From NCBI GenBank assembly GCA_023390175.1, contig JAEWDK010000006.1, positions 434,001 through 498,000 of the forward strand: a stretch of 64,000 bases of DNA, in the 5' to 3' direction. The stretch comes from Bacillota bacterium (GTDB lineage Bacteria; Bacillota; Clostridia; Oscillospirales; Acutalibacteraceae). Below the pieces are notes generated by a model. It did not search any database, was not told where the DNA came from, and was given only the letters and a program-made list of their open reading frames with translations. This document shows, one piece after another, positions 42,331 through 51,434 of the stretch. Within the stretch, counting starts at the first letter, position 1; each line of letters opens with the position of its first letter. A program made the position numbers and the translations under genes.

Positions 42331-42846
42331 TTACTGCTCCTCTTTTTCTGCGCGAAAAATCAATATCTGCTTAATAATCATTGCAATTGCAATCAGGGTC
42401 GCGGATATGGCAATCAGCAATGAAATCCACGGATACTGCGGTACCCAGCTGACGGTGACTTCAGCCGCTGTTTTCAGATCATTTTGATAGCGGCGCAGCT
42501 CACTGAAGTAAAGGAAATACCAGCACAGTGCAGCAAATATATCCAAAAACATGAATTGATAGAAATGTTTGTTTTGCTTTGGCGTAAAATACGCATCCTG
42601 AAAAATGCAGGCAATGGTGTAGTAGTCCAAGACGGCAAAGGAAAAACACAGGAAGGGAAGATACTGGCTTTGCCAATCCAGCCCGCGAGGGCTGCATTCC
42701 TTGAAAATGAATAACCCCAAAAGGGAAAGCAGGTAGCACTGGTGGCTGATTTTGTAGCGTGTAAGGCACTGGCGTTCGTCGTACTCTTTTTCCCGCTTAA
42801 ATATCCCGTGATTTTCCGGCTCATCCGGTATCTCATAGTTTGCCAT
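42331..42846 (-). CDS. Hypothetical four-helix membrane protein
   Basis: 171 residues. N-terminal KREKEYDERQCLTRYKISHQCYLLSL resembles the start of the next protein (DERQLMNRYKIGLQSFIL), so the two are paralogues of the DUF6442-like group. Four hydrophobic segments. Start codon shares one base with the upstream stop (TAATG). Third gene of the XRE operon; probably acts with its paralogue in the membrane under control of the small regulator. Confidence 0.75.
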   Translation of the reverse strand: MANYEIPDEPENHGIFKREKEYDERQCLTRYKISHQCYLLSLLGLFIFKECSPRGLDWQSQYLPFLCFSFAVLDYYTIACIFQDAYFTPKQNKHFYQFMFLDIFAALCWYFLYFSELRRYQNDLKTAAEVTVSWVPQYPWISLLIAISATLIAIAMIIKQILIFRAEKEEQ

Positions 42847-43286
42847 TAGGATTCCTCCTTTCGGTCATGCCGCTTTTTCAAAAAATAACAGAGCGGAACC
42901 GCAATCATCCAAATCGACCAGGCCACTGTAATGTTTTTATCACTGAGCATGTTGTTTTCAATCAATAAAAATCTGCCGCTGATCATTGCCGCAATAACGG
43001 TTACCCCGACGATAACTCCGCCCAGAAGGGAAAGCAGCATCAAATTCCTTACGCTGCGCCGCTGGCCTTCTGCAAAGTATGAATCGGCGAAAATACAGCG
43101 AATTGCAAAAAAAGTTAACATAATATAGATAAGAAACATTGTGCAGGCAAAATGCGAAGCCCAAGTGAAACTGAAAACATCCTGAATCAGGATGTCCGTC
43201 AAGAGAAGAAACAACGTTAGTATAAAGCTTTGAAGACCGATTTTGTAGCGGTTCATCAGCTGCCGTTCATCTAATTTCGTTTTCAT
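42846..43286 (-). CDS. Hypothetical four-helix membrane protein (DUF6442-like)
   Basis: 146 residues from ATG 43286, overlapping the XRE stop (ATGA), with GAGG four bases before it. Conserved N-terminal DERQLMNRYKIGLQSF motif and four membrane helices. Family of small membrane proteins found next to XRE regulators in Firmicutes. Function unknown. Confidence 0.78.
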   Translation of the reverse strand: MKTKLDERQLMNRYKIGLQSFILTLFLLLTDILIQDVFSFTWASHFACTMFLIYIMLTFFAIRCIFADSYFAEGQRRSVRNLMLLSLLGGVIVGVTVIAAMISGRFLLIENNMLSDKNITVAWSIWMIAVPLCYFLKKRHDRKEES

Positions 43287-43486
43287 TCTTCTTCCTCCCA
43301 AAACAGTTCGTCAAGCGTTTTTCCAAGTGCTTTACAAATGGCAATACATAGATTTACAGTTGGGTTATAGTCGCCCTTTTCAATCGCGCTTATTGTTTGC
43401 CGGCTGACATTTATGGCATCGGCCAGCTGCTGCTGGCTCATGTCATGCATCGCCCGCGCGGATTTCATCCTTAAATTTTTTGCCAT
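43283..43486 (-). CDS. Small XRE-family transcriptional regulator
   Basis: 67 residues, essentially one helix-turn-helix (MSQQQLADAINVSRQTISAIEKGDYNPTVNLCIAICKALGKTLDELFW). Resembles the YozG/antitoxin-like one-domain regulators that sit before membrane proteins. RBS GAGGTGAAGGA. Probably controls its own operon, whose promoter is about 70 bases upstream. Confidence 0.93.
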   Translation of the reverse strand: MAKNLRMKSARAMHDMSQQQLADAINVSRQTISAIEKGDYNPTVNLCIAICKALGKTLDELFWEEEE

Positions 43487-43554
43487 TCCTTCACCTCTTA
43501 ATTCCCGGTCAGTGGTTCAACAGATGGTTCCTTTTCCTAAGATATATCACTCAT

Positions 43555-43583
43555 ATAGTAGTATATACAAAACAATATGTCAA
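43555..43583 (-). promoter_or_regulatory. Promoter of the XRE-membrane operon
   Basis: Minus strand TTGACA (43578-43583), 17-base spacer, TACTAT (43555-43560). AT-rich with several TATATAC repeats, likely operator space for the XRE protein. Confidence 0.65.
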
Positions 43584-43692
43584 TTATATTTTACAATTAA
43601 TCGAAAATAATAATCCCTGCTATGAAAGCCAATTACAGTTCAAAGCCTTCAGCTTGAGCTGATGATAATTGACTTTTGGGATTATTATTTCT

Positions 43693-46086
43693 CTATTTTG
43701 CTTTAAGCCGGCGAAGTATCCGCTTAGAAATTCTCCACTGCCTTTTCGTGCGCACCGCCCATTCCCGCAAGGACAGCCGTTCAATGATATGCAGAATCAC
43801 CGCCATCAGGCAGGTGGCCAAAATCATCATCGGAACAAGGATGAACACCATTGGCAGCGTTAGGTACACCACGGCGAAAAAGGACTGGAACGTCGTTAGC
43901 GCAACCGTGAAAATAATCACCATCAGTGAAAATAAGACTGTATTTTTCGCGTTGAACGGCATACAAATGCGGAACAGGGTAAGCAGCCCTGTGTAACCGG
44001 TTATAATTACCGCAAGGGTGGAAATCTGTTCCGGCGTAAAGCGGAGGAATTCCGAAACCGCAACAAGCACAAGAACATTGAACACCATGGTAAGCGCGCC
44101 GGGAATTGCTTTTTTAATTACATTGACAATAAACTTGCCCCGCACCCTTTCCCGGTTAGGTTCCAGCGCAAGAACGAACGAGGGAATGCCGATTGTTACC
44201 GCGTTGATGAGCGTAAACTGAATCGGCTGAAAAGGATATCCGGTTGTCAGGAAAATAAACAGTACGCCGATGATGGTTGAGAATATTGCTTTTACCAGGA
44301 ACAGCGCGGCGGAACGCTGCAAATTGTTAATGGCGCGCCTGCCCTCGTTTACAATGCGCGGCATGCTTGCAAAGTCGGAATCCAGCAGCACCACCTGGGA
44401 AACGGTTCTGGACGCATCACTGCCCGAGGCCATCGCAATGCTGCAGTCGCTTTCCTTTAAAGCCAGCACGTCGTTTACACCGTCGCCCGTCATAGCGACG
44501 GTATGTTTTAACTCCTTAAGCGCCTTAATCATATCATGCTTCTGCTGGGGGGTAACGCGGCCGAACACGGAGTACTTCTGTACGGCATCCTTCAATTGTT
44601 CATCGTTTGTCAGCGTTGTTGCGTCCACATAATTATCCGCGTCCCACAGACCCGCTTTTTCCGCGATATTTGAAACTGTAATGGCGTTGTCGCCGGAGAT
44701 CACCTTGATATCGACGCCCTGATCGGAGAAATATTCCAAAGTGGCCCTTGCGTTTTCACGTATCCGGTCGCTCAGCAGGATGAGGGCGAGCGGCGAAACA
44801 TCCGCGGGCAATTCTTTTTCGTTTAATTCCCGGTCGGAATGGGCCAAAAGCAGCACTCTTTGTCCGCGCTTTGCATATTCTTCCACCTGCGCACGGATTG
44901 GCTCAAAATTATCTTTCAAAATAAATTCGCCGGCGCCCATCAAAAAGCTGCCCATACCCTGAAAGCTCGCGCCGCTCCACTTGCGCGCCGAAGAAAATGC
45001 AACCGTTCCCGTGCATTCCCACTGCGGCGGAGTGTGGCCGAGCTGCCGCAGCGCGTCGGAGGTGGGGTTTTCATCGTTCAGCGTGTCCACTAAAGCCGCA
45101 ACCGCGTCCTCCGTCTGCTTTTGCGTAATGGGGCAAAGCGGCACAATGGCGTCCACCTGCATGGTCCCTTCCGTAATCGTGCCGGTTTTATCCAGACACA
45201 GCGTGTCCACACGCGCAAGCGTTTCAATGGAGTACAGTTCCTGCACCAGCGCTTTGTGCCGTGCAAGGCGCAGGACGCTTACCGCAAGCACTACGCTTGT
45301 CAAAAGGACAAGCCCTTCGGGTATCATCCCGATCAAAGCGGCAACGGTGCTGACAACGGCCTGACCGAATTTAAGCTTGGAAATAAAATACTGCTTGGCG
45401 AACAGCATCAGTCCCACAGGAATAATAATAAAACTGATCCATTTTATAATTTTATTGATCCATTTCATAATTTCGGAATTCGGCTTTTTTAGGTACTTTG
45501 CCTTGCTGGTAATTTGGGCGGCGTAATTGTCGGCGCCCACATGCTCCACTCTTGCGTGGCAGTTTCCGCTTCCGATGAAGCTGCCGCTCAGAATATGGTC
45601 GCCGGGGTTTTTCTGAACCGCGTCCGATTCTCCGGTAATCAGTGATTCGTTGGCCTCGCATTCGCCGTCCACAACCACACAGTCCGCACAAACCTGATTC
45701 CCCGCGGCAAGCAGCAGAATGTCGTCCATTACCAGTTCGCTGACCGCCAGTTCCTGCTTTTCGCCGCCGCGCACCACATGCGCTTTCGGTGCGGCGATCA
45801 GCGATAATTTATCGATGGTTTTTTTTGCTCTGATTTCCTGAAGTGTGCCAATCAGGATATTTGAAAAGATAACGCCCATGAATAAAAGGTTCTTATATGA
45901 ACCTACAATTAAAACAAGCCCGGCGAGAACAGCATTTAAAATATTAAATGGCGTAACCAGGTTATCGCGTATGATTCGGCCGACTGTCTTGGTCTTAATA
46001 TCCTCCTCGCCGTTTACCAAACCCTGCTGGCGCCGATATTCCACTTGCTCGGGGGAAAGTCCGTCTGTAATATTGATATCATTCAT
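43693..46086 (-). CDS. Cation-translocating P-type ATPase (CtpE-like)
   Basis: 797 residues. TGES (LITGESDAVQKN), phosphorylation motif CLDKTGTITEG, hinge TGDGVNDVLALKESDCSIAM. The M4 segment AALIGMIPEGLVLLTSVVLA has the PEGL motif; together with the 797-residue length this recalls mycobacterial CtpE, a calcium-uptake ATPase, rather than MgtA or heavy-metal pumps. Ten membrane helices. Ion not proven. Convergent with no partner gene. Confidence 0.88.
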   Translation of the reverse strand: MNDINITDGLSPEQVEYRRQQGLVNGEEDIKTKTVGRIIRDNLVTPFNILNAVLAGLVLIVGSYKNLLFMGVIFSNILIGTLQEIRAKKTIDKLSLIAAPKAHVVRGGEKQELAVSELVMDDILLLAAGNQVCADCVVVDGECEANESLITGESDAVQKNPGDHILSGSFIGSGNCHARVEHVGADNYAAQITSKAKYLKKPNSEIMKWINKIIKWISFIIIPVGLMLFAKQYFISKLKFGQAVVSTVAALIGMIPEGLVLLTSVVLAVSVLRLARHKALVQELYSIETLARVDTLCLDKTGTITEGTMQVDAIVPLCPITQKQTEDAVAALVDTLNDENPTSDALRQLGHTPPQWECTGTVAFSSARKWSGASFQGMGSFLMGAGEFILKDNFEPIRAQVEEYAKRGQRVLLLAHSDRELNEKELPADVSPLALILLSDRIRENARATLEYFSDQGVDIKVISGDNAITVSNIAEKAGLWDADNYVDATTLTNDEQLKDAVQKYSVFGRVTPQQKHDMIKALKELKHTVAMTGDGVNDVLALKESDCSIAMASGSDASRTVSQVVLLDSDFASMPRIVNEGRRAINNLQRSAALFLVKAIFSTIIGVLFIFLTTGYPFQPIQFTLINAVTIGIPSFVLALEPNRERVRGKFIVNVIKKAIPGALTMVFNVLVLVAVSEFLRFTPEQISTLAVIITGYTGLLTLFRICMPFNAKNTVLFSLMVIIFTVALTTFQSFFAVVYLTLPMVFILVPMMILATCLMAVILHIIERLSLREWAVRTKRQWRISKRILRRLKAK

Positions 46087-46124
46087 TGCAATTTTTCCGT
46101 TCGTGTATTTTTTACTTATAGTTT

Positions 46125-46154
46125 ATTATACTATTATAGCCTGAGTGTTAACAA
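46125..46154 (-). promoter_or_regulatory. Promoter of the P-type ATPase gene
   Basis: Minus strand TTGTTA (46149-46154), 18-base spacer, TATAAT (46125-46130). Confidence 0.5.
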
Positions 46155-46257
46155 AATAAAACAATCTTTGTCATAATCTTAAAAAATCCGTAATAATTAC
46201 CGTCAATATAGCTAAAATACACGTGATTGACATGACATATTCGATTCATTATTCATC

Positions 46258-46285
46258 TTGTTAAGCCCATGCGTTGTGGTATAAT
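46258..46285 (+). promoter_or_regulatory. Promoter of the O-antigen-ligase-like gene
   Basis: TTGTTA (46258-46263), 16-base spacer, TATAAT (46280-46285). The leader before the gene has a tandem AGGATTATAG repeat. Confidence 0.6.
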
Positions 46286-46366
46286 TTAAGACTGTGGTTG
46301 TCTGTGTGAAACCGGCATTTATTTTATGAATATTTAGGATTATAGGATTATAGTAAAGAAAGGGGC

Positions 46367-47602
46367 ATGACCCTTATCGCCAGTATTATGAATTTTGTCA
46401 TGGACAAAATAAAACCGTGGGCTAAAAATGTTGACGAACTGATCGTTTTGCTGCTGACTGTTTCAATTTTTATGCCGTTTTATTTCAGCGTTGCCTTAAC
46501 CTGCGCGATTGCCGCAATGACAATGATGAACTGTAAAAAGCGGGCAAAAGCTTTTTCCGCTCCCTACACAAAATTTCTGCTTGGATTTTTAATTATTCCC
46601 TTTTTTGTCTCCGCAACGTATAACAATTATTGGGGCATGCTTTACGGCATGGTGATGATCGCGGTTGTAATCTGCGGTTTTTATATCAGAAGCATTATGA
46701 ACCGCCAGCTGTTCAACAATATGATGGATTTGGCCTGCGCCGCCAGCGTGTGGTGCGCGCTGATTGCAATTTATCAAAAGGCTTCCGCTTATGCCGCAGC
46801 GCCGAATTACCGCCCGATTTCCGCGTTCCACAATGCAAACACCTATGGCATGATGATTGAATTTATCGTTCTGATTGCAATATACCGTATTTTTACGAAC
46901 GGACGCTCCAAAAAGCTCTATCTTGCGGTAATTGGTATGAACCTGATTGGCCTGTACCTTTGTGCAAGCGTTTCCGCGTTTATCGCAATGGCGTTTGCGG
47001 TCGTAGTTCTGCTGCTTTTAAAGGGAAGATACAAACTGGTCGGCGGGTTGGTGCTGCTTTCGGCCGCTGTTGTTGCAATCGGGCTGATATTCCCGGATAT
47101 AGTCCCAAGGGGGATGGAGGCAATCGACAACACCTGTGAGCAAAGACTTTCCATTTGGACAACCGCAGTGAAAGGAATTAAGCAGCACCCGCTGCTTGGT
47201 ACCGGCGCAATGTCATATCAGATGATCTACGAACAGTTTGGCGGCTATAAAACATATCATTGCCACAACCTGCTTTTGGATACACTGTTGAATTTTGGTT
47301 TTGTCGGACTTGCCGCAATCGGTGTTTACGCCATTACGCAGCTAAAGCTGCTGATTCTTCGGTTTAAAAACAACATTTGCAGCAATATGAATATCCTTTT
47401 AGTTGCGGTGTTTATGGCTGTTATGGTTCACGGTATGACCGATGTTACGATTTTTTGGATTCAGACCGGCATGCTCTTTATGCTGATGTTCTCATCCACC
47501 GGAATCGGCTCGGCGTATCTCGAGAAAAAGCTTCGTCTGCCTTCGCTTTTGCCGGAATATTCCGACGAAGCTGCGGCACAGCCTGTGTACCTGAAGAACT
47601 GA
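46367..47602 (+). CDS. O-antigen ligase/polymerase-like membrane protein (Wzy_C)
   Basis: 411 residues, about ten membrane helices. Wzy_C/WaaL motif: RLSIWTTAVKGIKQHPLLGTGAMSY followed by YHCHNLLLDTLLNFG. Such proteins join undecaprenyl-linked sugars to a polymer or to another acceptor outside the membrane. In a Gram-positive this suggests polymerisation of a capsule or wall polysaccharide. The start codon lies very close to AAAGGGG, so ATG 46388 or 46400 may be the true start. No other polysaccharide genes are nearby. Confidence 0.85.
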   Translation: MTLIASIMNFVMDKIKPWAKNVDELIVLLLTVSIFMPFYFSVALTCAIAAMTMMNCKKRAKAFSAPYTKFLLGFLIIPFFVSATYNNYWGMLYGMVMIAVVICGFYIRSIMNRQLFNNMMDLACAASVWCALIAIYQKASAYAAAPNYRPISAFHNANTYGMMIEFIVLIAIYRIFTNGRSKKLYLAVIGMNLIGLYLCASVSAFIAMAFAVVVLLLLKGRYKLVGGLVLLSAAVVAIGLIFPDIVPRGMEAIDNTCEQRLSIWTTAVKGIKQHPLLGTGAMSYQMIYEQFGGYKTYHCHNLLLDTLLNFGFVGLAAIGVYAITQLKLLILRFKNNICSNMNILLVAVFMAVMVHGMTDVTIFWIQTGMLFMLMFSSTGIGSAYLEKKLRLPSLLPEYSDEAAAQPVYLKN

Positions 47603-47614
47603 CGTGATCCCGGC

Positions 47615-47722
47615 TTGACTTTCCCAAAAATTAGGACTATCATCTGTGTAAAACAGAATAGTATGTGATAGCGATCTGAAAAATCCCCTTGCCTCACAAA
47701 AAACCGGGCAAGGGGATTTTAC
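47615..47722 (+). promoter_or_regulatory. Promoter followed by terminator before mgtA
   Basis: TTGACT (47615-47620), 17 bases, TATCAT (47638-47643). AAAATCCCCTTGCC (47680-47693) pairs with GGCAAGGGGATTTT (47707-47720), followed by TTTTA, then only 33 bases to the mgtA start. The hairpin ends the preceding transcript; if mgtA uses this promoter it is also an attenuator. No M-box riboswitch fits this space. Confidence 0.6.
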
Positions 47723-47753
47723 TTATGCGAAATGATCACCGGAGGTGTAAAAT

Positions 47754-50408
47754 ATGAGAAAAAACAATGTGAATTCGACCGGCAGCAGTGTTCAGGTGAT
47801 TGCTCAAAAGCTGATGGAATACTCTAAAATGGAAAAATATATTCTTTTGTCTGCACTAAAAACGCGGGAAAAGGGCCTTGATATTGTCGATGTGGAAGTG
47901 CTTTCCGACGAGTACAAGAGCAATGAGATATCGCATGAAAAAGCTGCCCCCTGGTATGTTCAGCTGGTTAAAGCATTTGTAAATCCCTTTACCCTCGTGC
48001 TTTTGGTGATTGCGGCAATTTCATTTTTGACCGAGGTTGTACTTGCCAGTCCGGAAGAAAAAAGTCCCGCGGCCGTTATCGTAATTTTGATTTTGGTTTT
48101 AATCAGCGGCGGGCTTCGCTTTTTTCAGGAATTCCGTTCCGGTAAAGAGGCCGAAAGCCTGAAATCGATGGTGAAAACCACGGCTACGGTAATCCGCAGG
48201 GAAAACGGCCGTGAAGAAATCAGCATGGCTGACCTGCTCCCGGGCGATATTGTCGTGCTTGCGGGCGGCGATATGATTCCCGCCGATTTGCGCATACTGA
48301 AGGCGAAGGATTTATTCATCAGCCAGTCCGCGTTAACCGGGGAATCGGAACCGGTGGAAAAATATCCCGAGCCGGACAAATCGGCTGAAAAGCAGGATTT
48401 GTTTGACCTGCGCAATATCTGCTTTATGGGCACGAATGTCATCAGCGGCTCTGCGCTTGCCGTCGTGCTTGCCACCGGTGACGATACCTACTTCGGCAAC
48501 ATGGCGAAAACCCTTTCCAGCCAGCGTGCGCCGACCAGCTTTGACAAGGGAGTCAATTCCGTAAGCTGGCTGTTAATCCGGTTTATGATGGTCATGGTTC
48601 CCGTCGTATTCCTGATTAACGGTCTTACCAAGCATAACTGGATTGAAGCGTTGCTGTTTGCAATTTCCGTCGCCATTGGTTTAACACCTGAAATGCTTCC
48701 GATGATTGTCACCACCAATCTGGCAAAGGGCGCCGTCAGCATGGCGCGCCAGAAAACGGTGGTCAAGCATCTGAATTCCATTCAGAATTTTGGGGCAATG
48801 GATATCCTTTGTACCGACAAAACAGGAACTCTGACGCGGGATGAAATTATCATTGAGCGCCATATGAACATACAGGGCGAAGAAGATGTACGCGTTTTAA
48901 AATACGCGTATCTGAACAGCTATTTCCAAACAGGCCTGAAAAATTTGATTGACCTTGCCGTAATTGAAAAAGCCGGCGAGGAAAGCGTAACCTATCTGAA
49001 TAACGAGTATTTAAAAGTGGACGAGATTCCGTTTGATTTCGCACGCCGCCGCATGAGCGTTGTGCTCAAGGACAGAACGGGCAAAAGCCAGCTGATTACC
49101 AAGGGTGCGGTTGAGGAACTGATGGATATTTGCTCCTTTTGTGAGTATGAGGGCGAAGTAGTTCCGCTGACCGGCGAAATTCGCGACCGGGTGGTGCGCA
49201 TGGCTTCTGAGCTGAATTCCGAAGGAATGCGGGTTATTGCGGTTGCGCGCAAGGAAAATCCGTCCGTCGAGGGTGTCCTCGGCGTAAAGGACGAAAGCGA
49301 AATGACCCTGATGGGGTATTTGGGTCTGTTGGATCCGCCGAAAAAATCCGCCGCCACCGCAATTCAGGCTTTGAAAAGCTACGGCGTGGCGGTAAAGGTC
49401 TTAACCGGGGACAACGATATTGTCACGCGGAAAATCTGCGGCGAGGTTGGCCTTCCGGTGGATAAAATCCTGCTCGGTTCCCAGGTGGAAGCGATGAGTG
49501 AAGAAGAACTGCAGGGCCGTGTGGAGGACACCACTATCTTTGCAAAGCTTTCACCCATGCAGAAAGCCCGCGTTGTCAAAGCATTGCAGGAGCTGGGCCA
49601 TACCGTCGGGTTTATGGGTGACGGAATCAACGACGCACACGCGCTCAGCACCGCGGATGTCGGTATTTCTGTGGATACCGCTGTGGATATTGCAAAAGAA
49701 AGCGCGGATATCATTCTGCTGGAAAAAGATTTGATGGTGCTGGAGCACGGCGTAATAGAAGGCCGCAAGATATTCGGAAATATTATAAAGTACATTAAAA
49801 TGACCGCAAGTTCGAATTTCGGGAATATGTTTTCCATGCTTGCGGCGAGTGCGTTCCTGCCGTTCCTGCCCATGATGCCGGTACAGATCCTTGTGCTGAA
49901 TCTGCTGTACAATATCTCGCAGATTTCCATTCCGTGGGACAATATGGATGACGAATATCTGCGCACCCCGCGCAAGTGGGATGCTTCGAGTATCAGCAAA
50001 TTTATGATTTGCATCGGGCCGGTCAGCTCCGTGTTTGATATTGCAACATTTCTGCTTATGTGGTTCGTGTTTGGCTGCAATACCGCCGCCAACCCGGCGC
50101 TGGTCGCGCTGTTTAATGCGGGCTGGTTTATCGAAAGCTTGATTTCACAAACACTGATTGTCCATCTGATCCGCACACCCAAGCTGCCGTTTATCCAAAG
50201 CCGCGCGGCAGCGCCCGTTGTGCTTCTGACCACTGTTATTATGGCAATCGGCGTTCTGATTCCGTTCACCGCCCTCGGTGCGTACCTCGGCATGGCAAGC
50301 CTGCCGCTTGCGTATTTCGGTTGGCTGGCGGTGATTGTGCTGGCCTACATTTTGCTGGCTCAAATTGTAAAGACTGTTTATATCAAGCTGAACCGTTCCT
50401 GGCTGTGA
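47754..50408 (+). CDS. mgtA: Magnesium-translocating P-type ATPase
   Basis: 884 residues. P-type IIIB pump importing Mg2+. TGES (LTGESEPVEKYPEP), phosphorylation motif CTDKTGTLTRD, hinge MGDGINDAHALSTADVGISVDTAVDIAKESADIILLEKDLMVL, typical of MgtA/MgtB. M4 motif GLTPEMLPMIVTTNLAKGA. Ten membrane helices. ATG follows GGAGGTGTAAAAT. Regulation probably by the upstream leader. Confidence 0.95.
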   Translation: MRKNNVNSTGSSVQVIAQKLMEYSKMEKYILLSALKTREKGLDIVDVEVLSDEYKSNEISHEKAAPWYVQLVKAFVNPFTLVLLVIAAISFLTEVVLASPEEKSPAAVIVILILVLISGGLRFFQEFRSGKEAESLKSMVKTTATVIRRENGREEISMADLLPGDIVVLAGGDMIPADLRILKAKDLFISQSALTGESEPVEKYPEPDKSAEKQDLFDLRNICFMGTNVISGSALAVVLATGDDTYFGNMAKTLSSQRAPTSFDKGVNSVSWLLIRFMMVMVPVVFLINGLTKHNWIEALLFAISVAIGLTPEMLPMIVTTNLAKGAVSMARQKTVVKHLNSIQNFGAMDILCTDKTGTLTRDEIIIERHMNIQGEEDVRVLKYAYLNSYFQTGLKNLIDLAVIEKAGEESVTYLNNEYLKVDEIPFDFARRRMSVVLKDRTGKSQLITKGAVEELMDICSFCEYEGEVVPLTGEIRDRVVRMASELNSEGMRVIAVARKENPSVEGVLGVKDESEMTLMGYLGLLDPPKKSAATAIQALKSYGVAVKVLTGDNDIVTRKICGEVGLPVDKILLGSQVEAMSEEELQGRVEDTTIFAKLSPMQKARVVKALQELGHTVGFMGDGINDAHALSTADVGISVDTAVDIAKESADIILLEKDLMVLEHGVIEGRKIFGNIIKYIKMTASSNFGNMFSMLAASAFLPFLPMMPVQILVLNLLYNISQISIPWDNMDDEYLRTPRKWDASSISKFMICIGPVSSVFDIATFLLMWFVFGCNTAANPALVALFNAGWFIESLISQTLIVHLIRTPKLPFIQSRAAAPVVLLTTVIMAIGVLIPFTALGAYLGMASLPLAYFGWLAVIVLAYILLAQIVKTVYIKLNRSWL

Positions 50409-50446
50409 AATCAGGAAAGAATTGCCTGCTTCAATACAGTATAGAT

Positions 50447-50506
50447 AACGGGACTGTCCCAAACATATACGGCCATTGGCGGTTATGTTTGCGACAGTCC
50501 CGTTTT
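50447..50506 (+). terminator. Long hairpin terminator of mgtA
   Basis: AACGGGACTGTC pairs with GACAGTCCCGTT, then AAACATA with TATGTTT inside, around a 16-base loop, followed by TTTT. Long for a terminator; GGGACTGTCCC-type ends also occur in small clostridial repeats. Confidence 0.8.
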
Positions 50507-50561
50507 GGGTTAAGTGCCTAGCTATACAGGCAGATTCTGCATCATTTGACCGCGCGGCTGC

Positions 50562-51434
50562 TCATCGGGCTTCGGCCGGCGGCAGTTCGGCTTTCCGGGC
50601 GGAAATAGGCAGAAAGCCTTCTTTTTCCGGCGTGATGAGCACCTGCTTTCCGCTGCCGATTTCCGGCTTTCGCACGGAGTCTTGCGTTCCGCCGAATTCC
50701 GTCATGTATTTCCAGTAACGTTTTGGCATATGACCCATGCGGCACTTCGGATTGTGGCGGCCCTGCACCTCAATGGTATTGTAGAAAAGCTGCCACAAAT
50801 TACGGAAGGACTGCTCCTTTTCGTCCGGTTCGGGCAGCTGCAAATCCTCAATGGGCAGAATTGTGGACTGATACGGCCGGTAAATGAGCGCCATGCCGTG
50901 TGTTTTGTCATAAATTAGAAAATGTTCTTCCGGGTAACGCTCGCAAAAATGCTGCGTCAGAAGGGGAAGCACGAAGTTCTTCGGTTCGATCTCCGCAACA
51001 AGCGCATTGTCATAGATTGAAAAACGGATAAATCCCTTTAGCAGATGGCTTTCGTTTGTCAGGTGCTTTACTGCTTTAAATAGCGTGTTTACCACATCGT
51101 CCGCCAGCATGTTCATTACCTGCGGGCCACAGCGGTAGCCCAACCGCAGAAACAGAAGAATATACCGCTCTTTCTCAGGCAGGCAGGTTAAAAAAGCCTG
51201 CTTCACAAAACCGAGCGCATCATCGCCCATTTTTTTCGGGATGGAAGCCAGCACCCGGGTTGCTTTATCAATATCCGTTGCAATTTCTTTGGAGGGAAGC
51301 AGCATGGTCTGCGGTGTGTCCGGCAGAATAATATTCATGGGAATTTCTTTTTTCTCGTAGCTTTCAAACACGCAGCACAAAAGTCCGTCAAAGCTGCCGT
51401 CATAATAATAGATTACATTTGACCCGTCAGGCAT
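50562..51434 (-). CDS. TIGR03915-family putative DNA repair protein (DUF4130)
   Basis: 290 residues, partner of the radical SAM protein in the TIGR03915/TIGR03916 pair found across bacteria. Family features: VIYYYDGSFDGLLCCVFESYEKKEIP, the central ERYILLFLRLGYRCGPQVMNMLADDVV and QGRHNPKCRMGHMPKRYWKYMTEF near the end. ATG with AGGAGGAT upstream, overlapping the radical SAM gene by 22 bases. Cytoplasmic. Activity not established; SOS control points to DNA repair. Confidence 0.88.
   Translation of the reverse strand: MPDGSNVIYYYDGSFDGLLCCVFESYEKKEIPMNIILPDTPQTMLLPSKEIATDIDKATRVLASIPKKMGDDALGFVKQAFLTCLPEKERYILLFLRLGYRCGPQVMNMLADDVVNTLFKAVKHLTNESHLLKGFIRFSIYDNALVAEIEPKNFVLPLLTQHFCERYPEEHFLIYDKTHGMALIYRPYQSTILPIEDLQLPEPDEKEQSFRNLWQLFYNTIEVQGRHNPKCRMGHMPKRYWKYMTEFGGTQDSVRKPEIGSGKQVLITPEKEGFLPISARKAELPPAEAR

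Noticed and set aside
47603..47753. M-box magnesium riboswitch before mgtA
   Set aside because: The gap is only about 150 bases, is largely used by the promoter and terminator, and lacks the conserved M-box core.
49379..50293. 304-residue minus-strand open frame
   Set aside because: Shadow of mgtA; composition follows the codon pattern of the real gene on the other strand.
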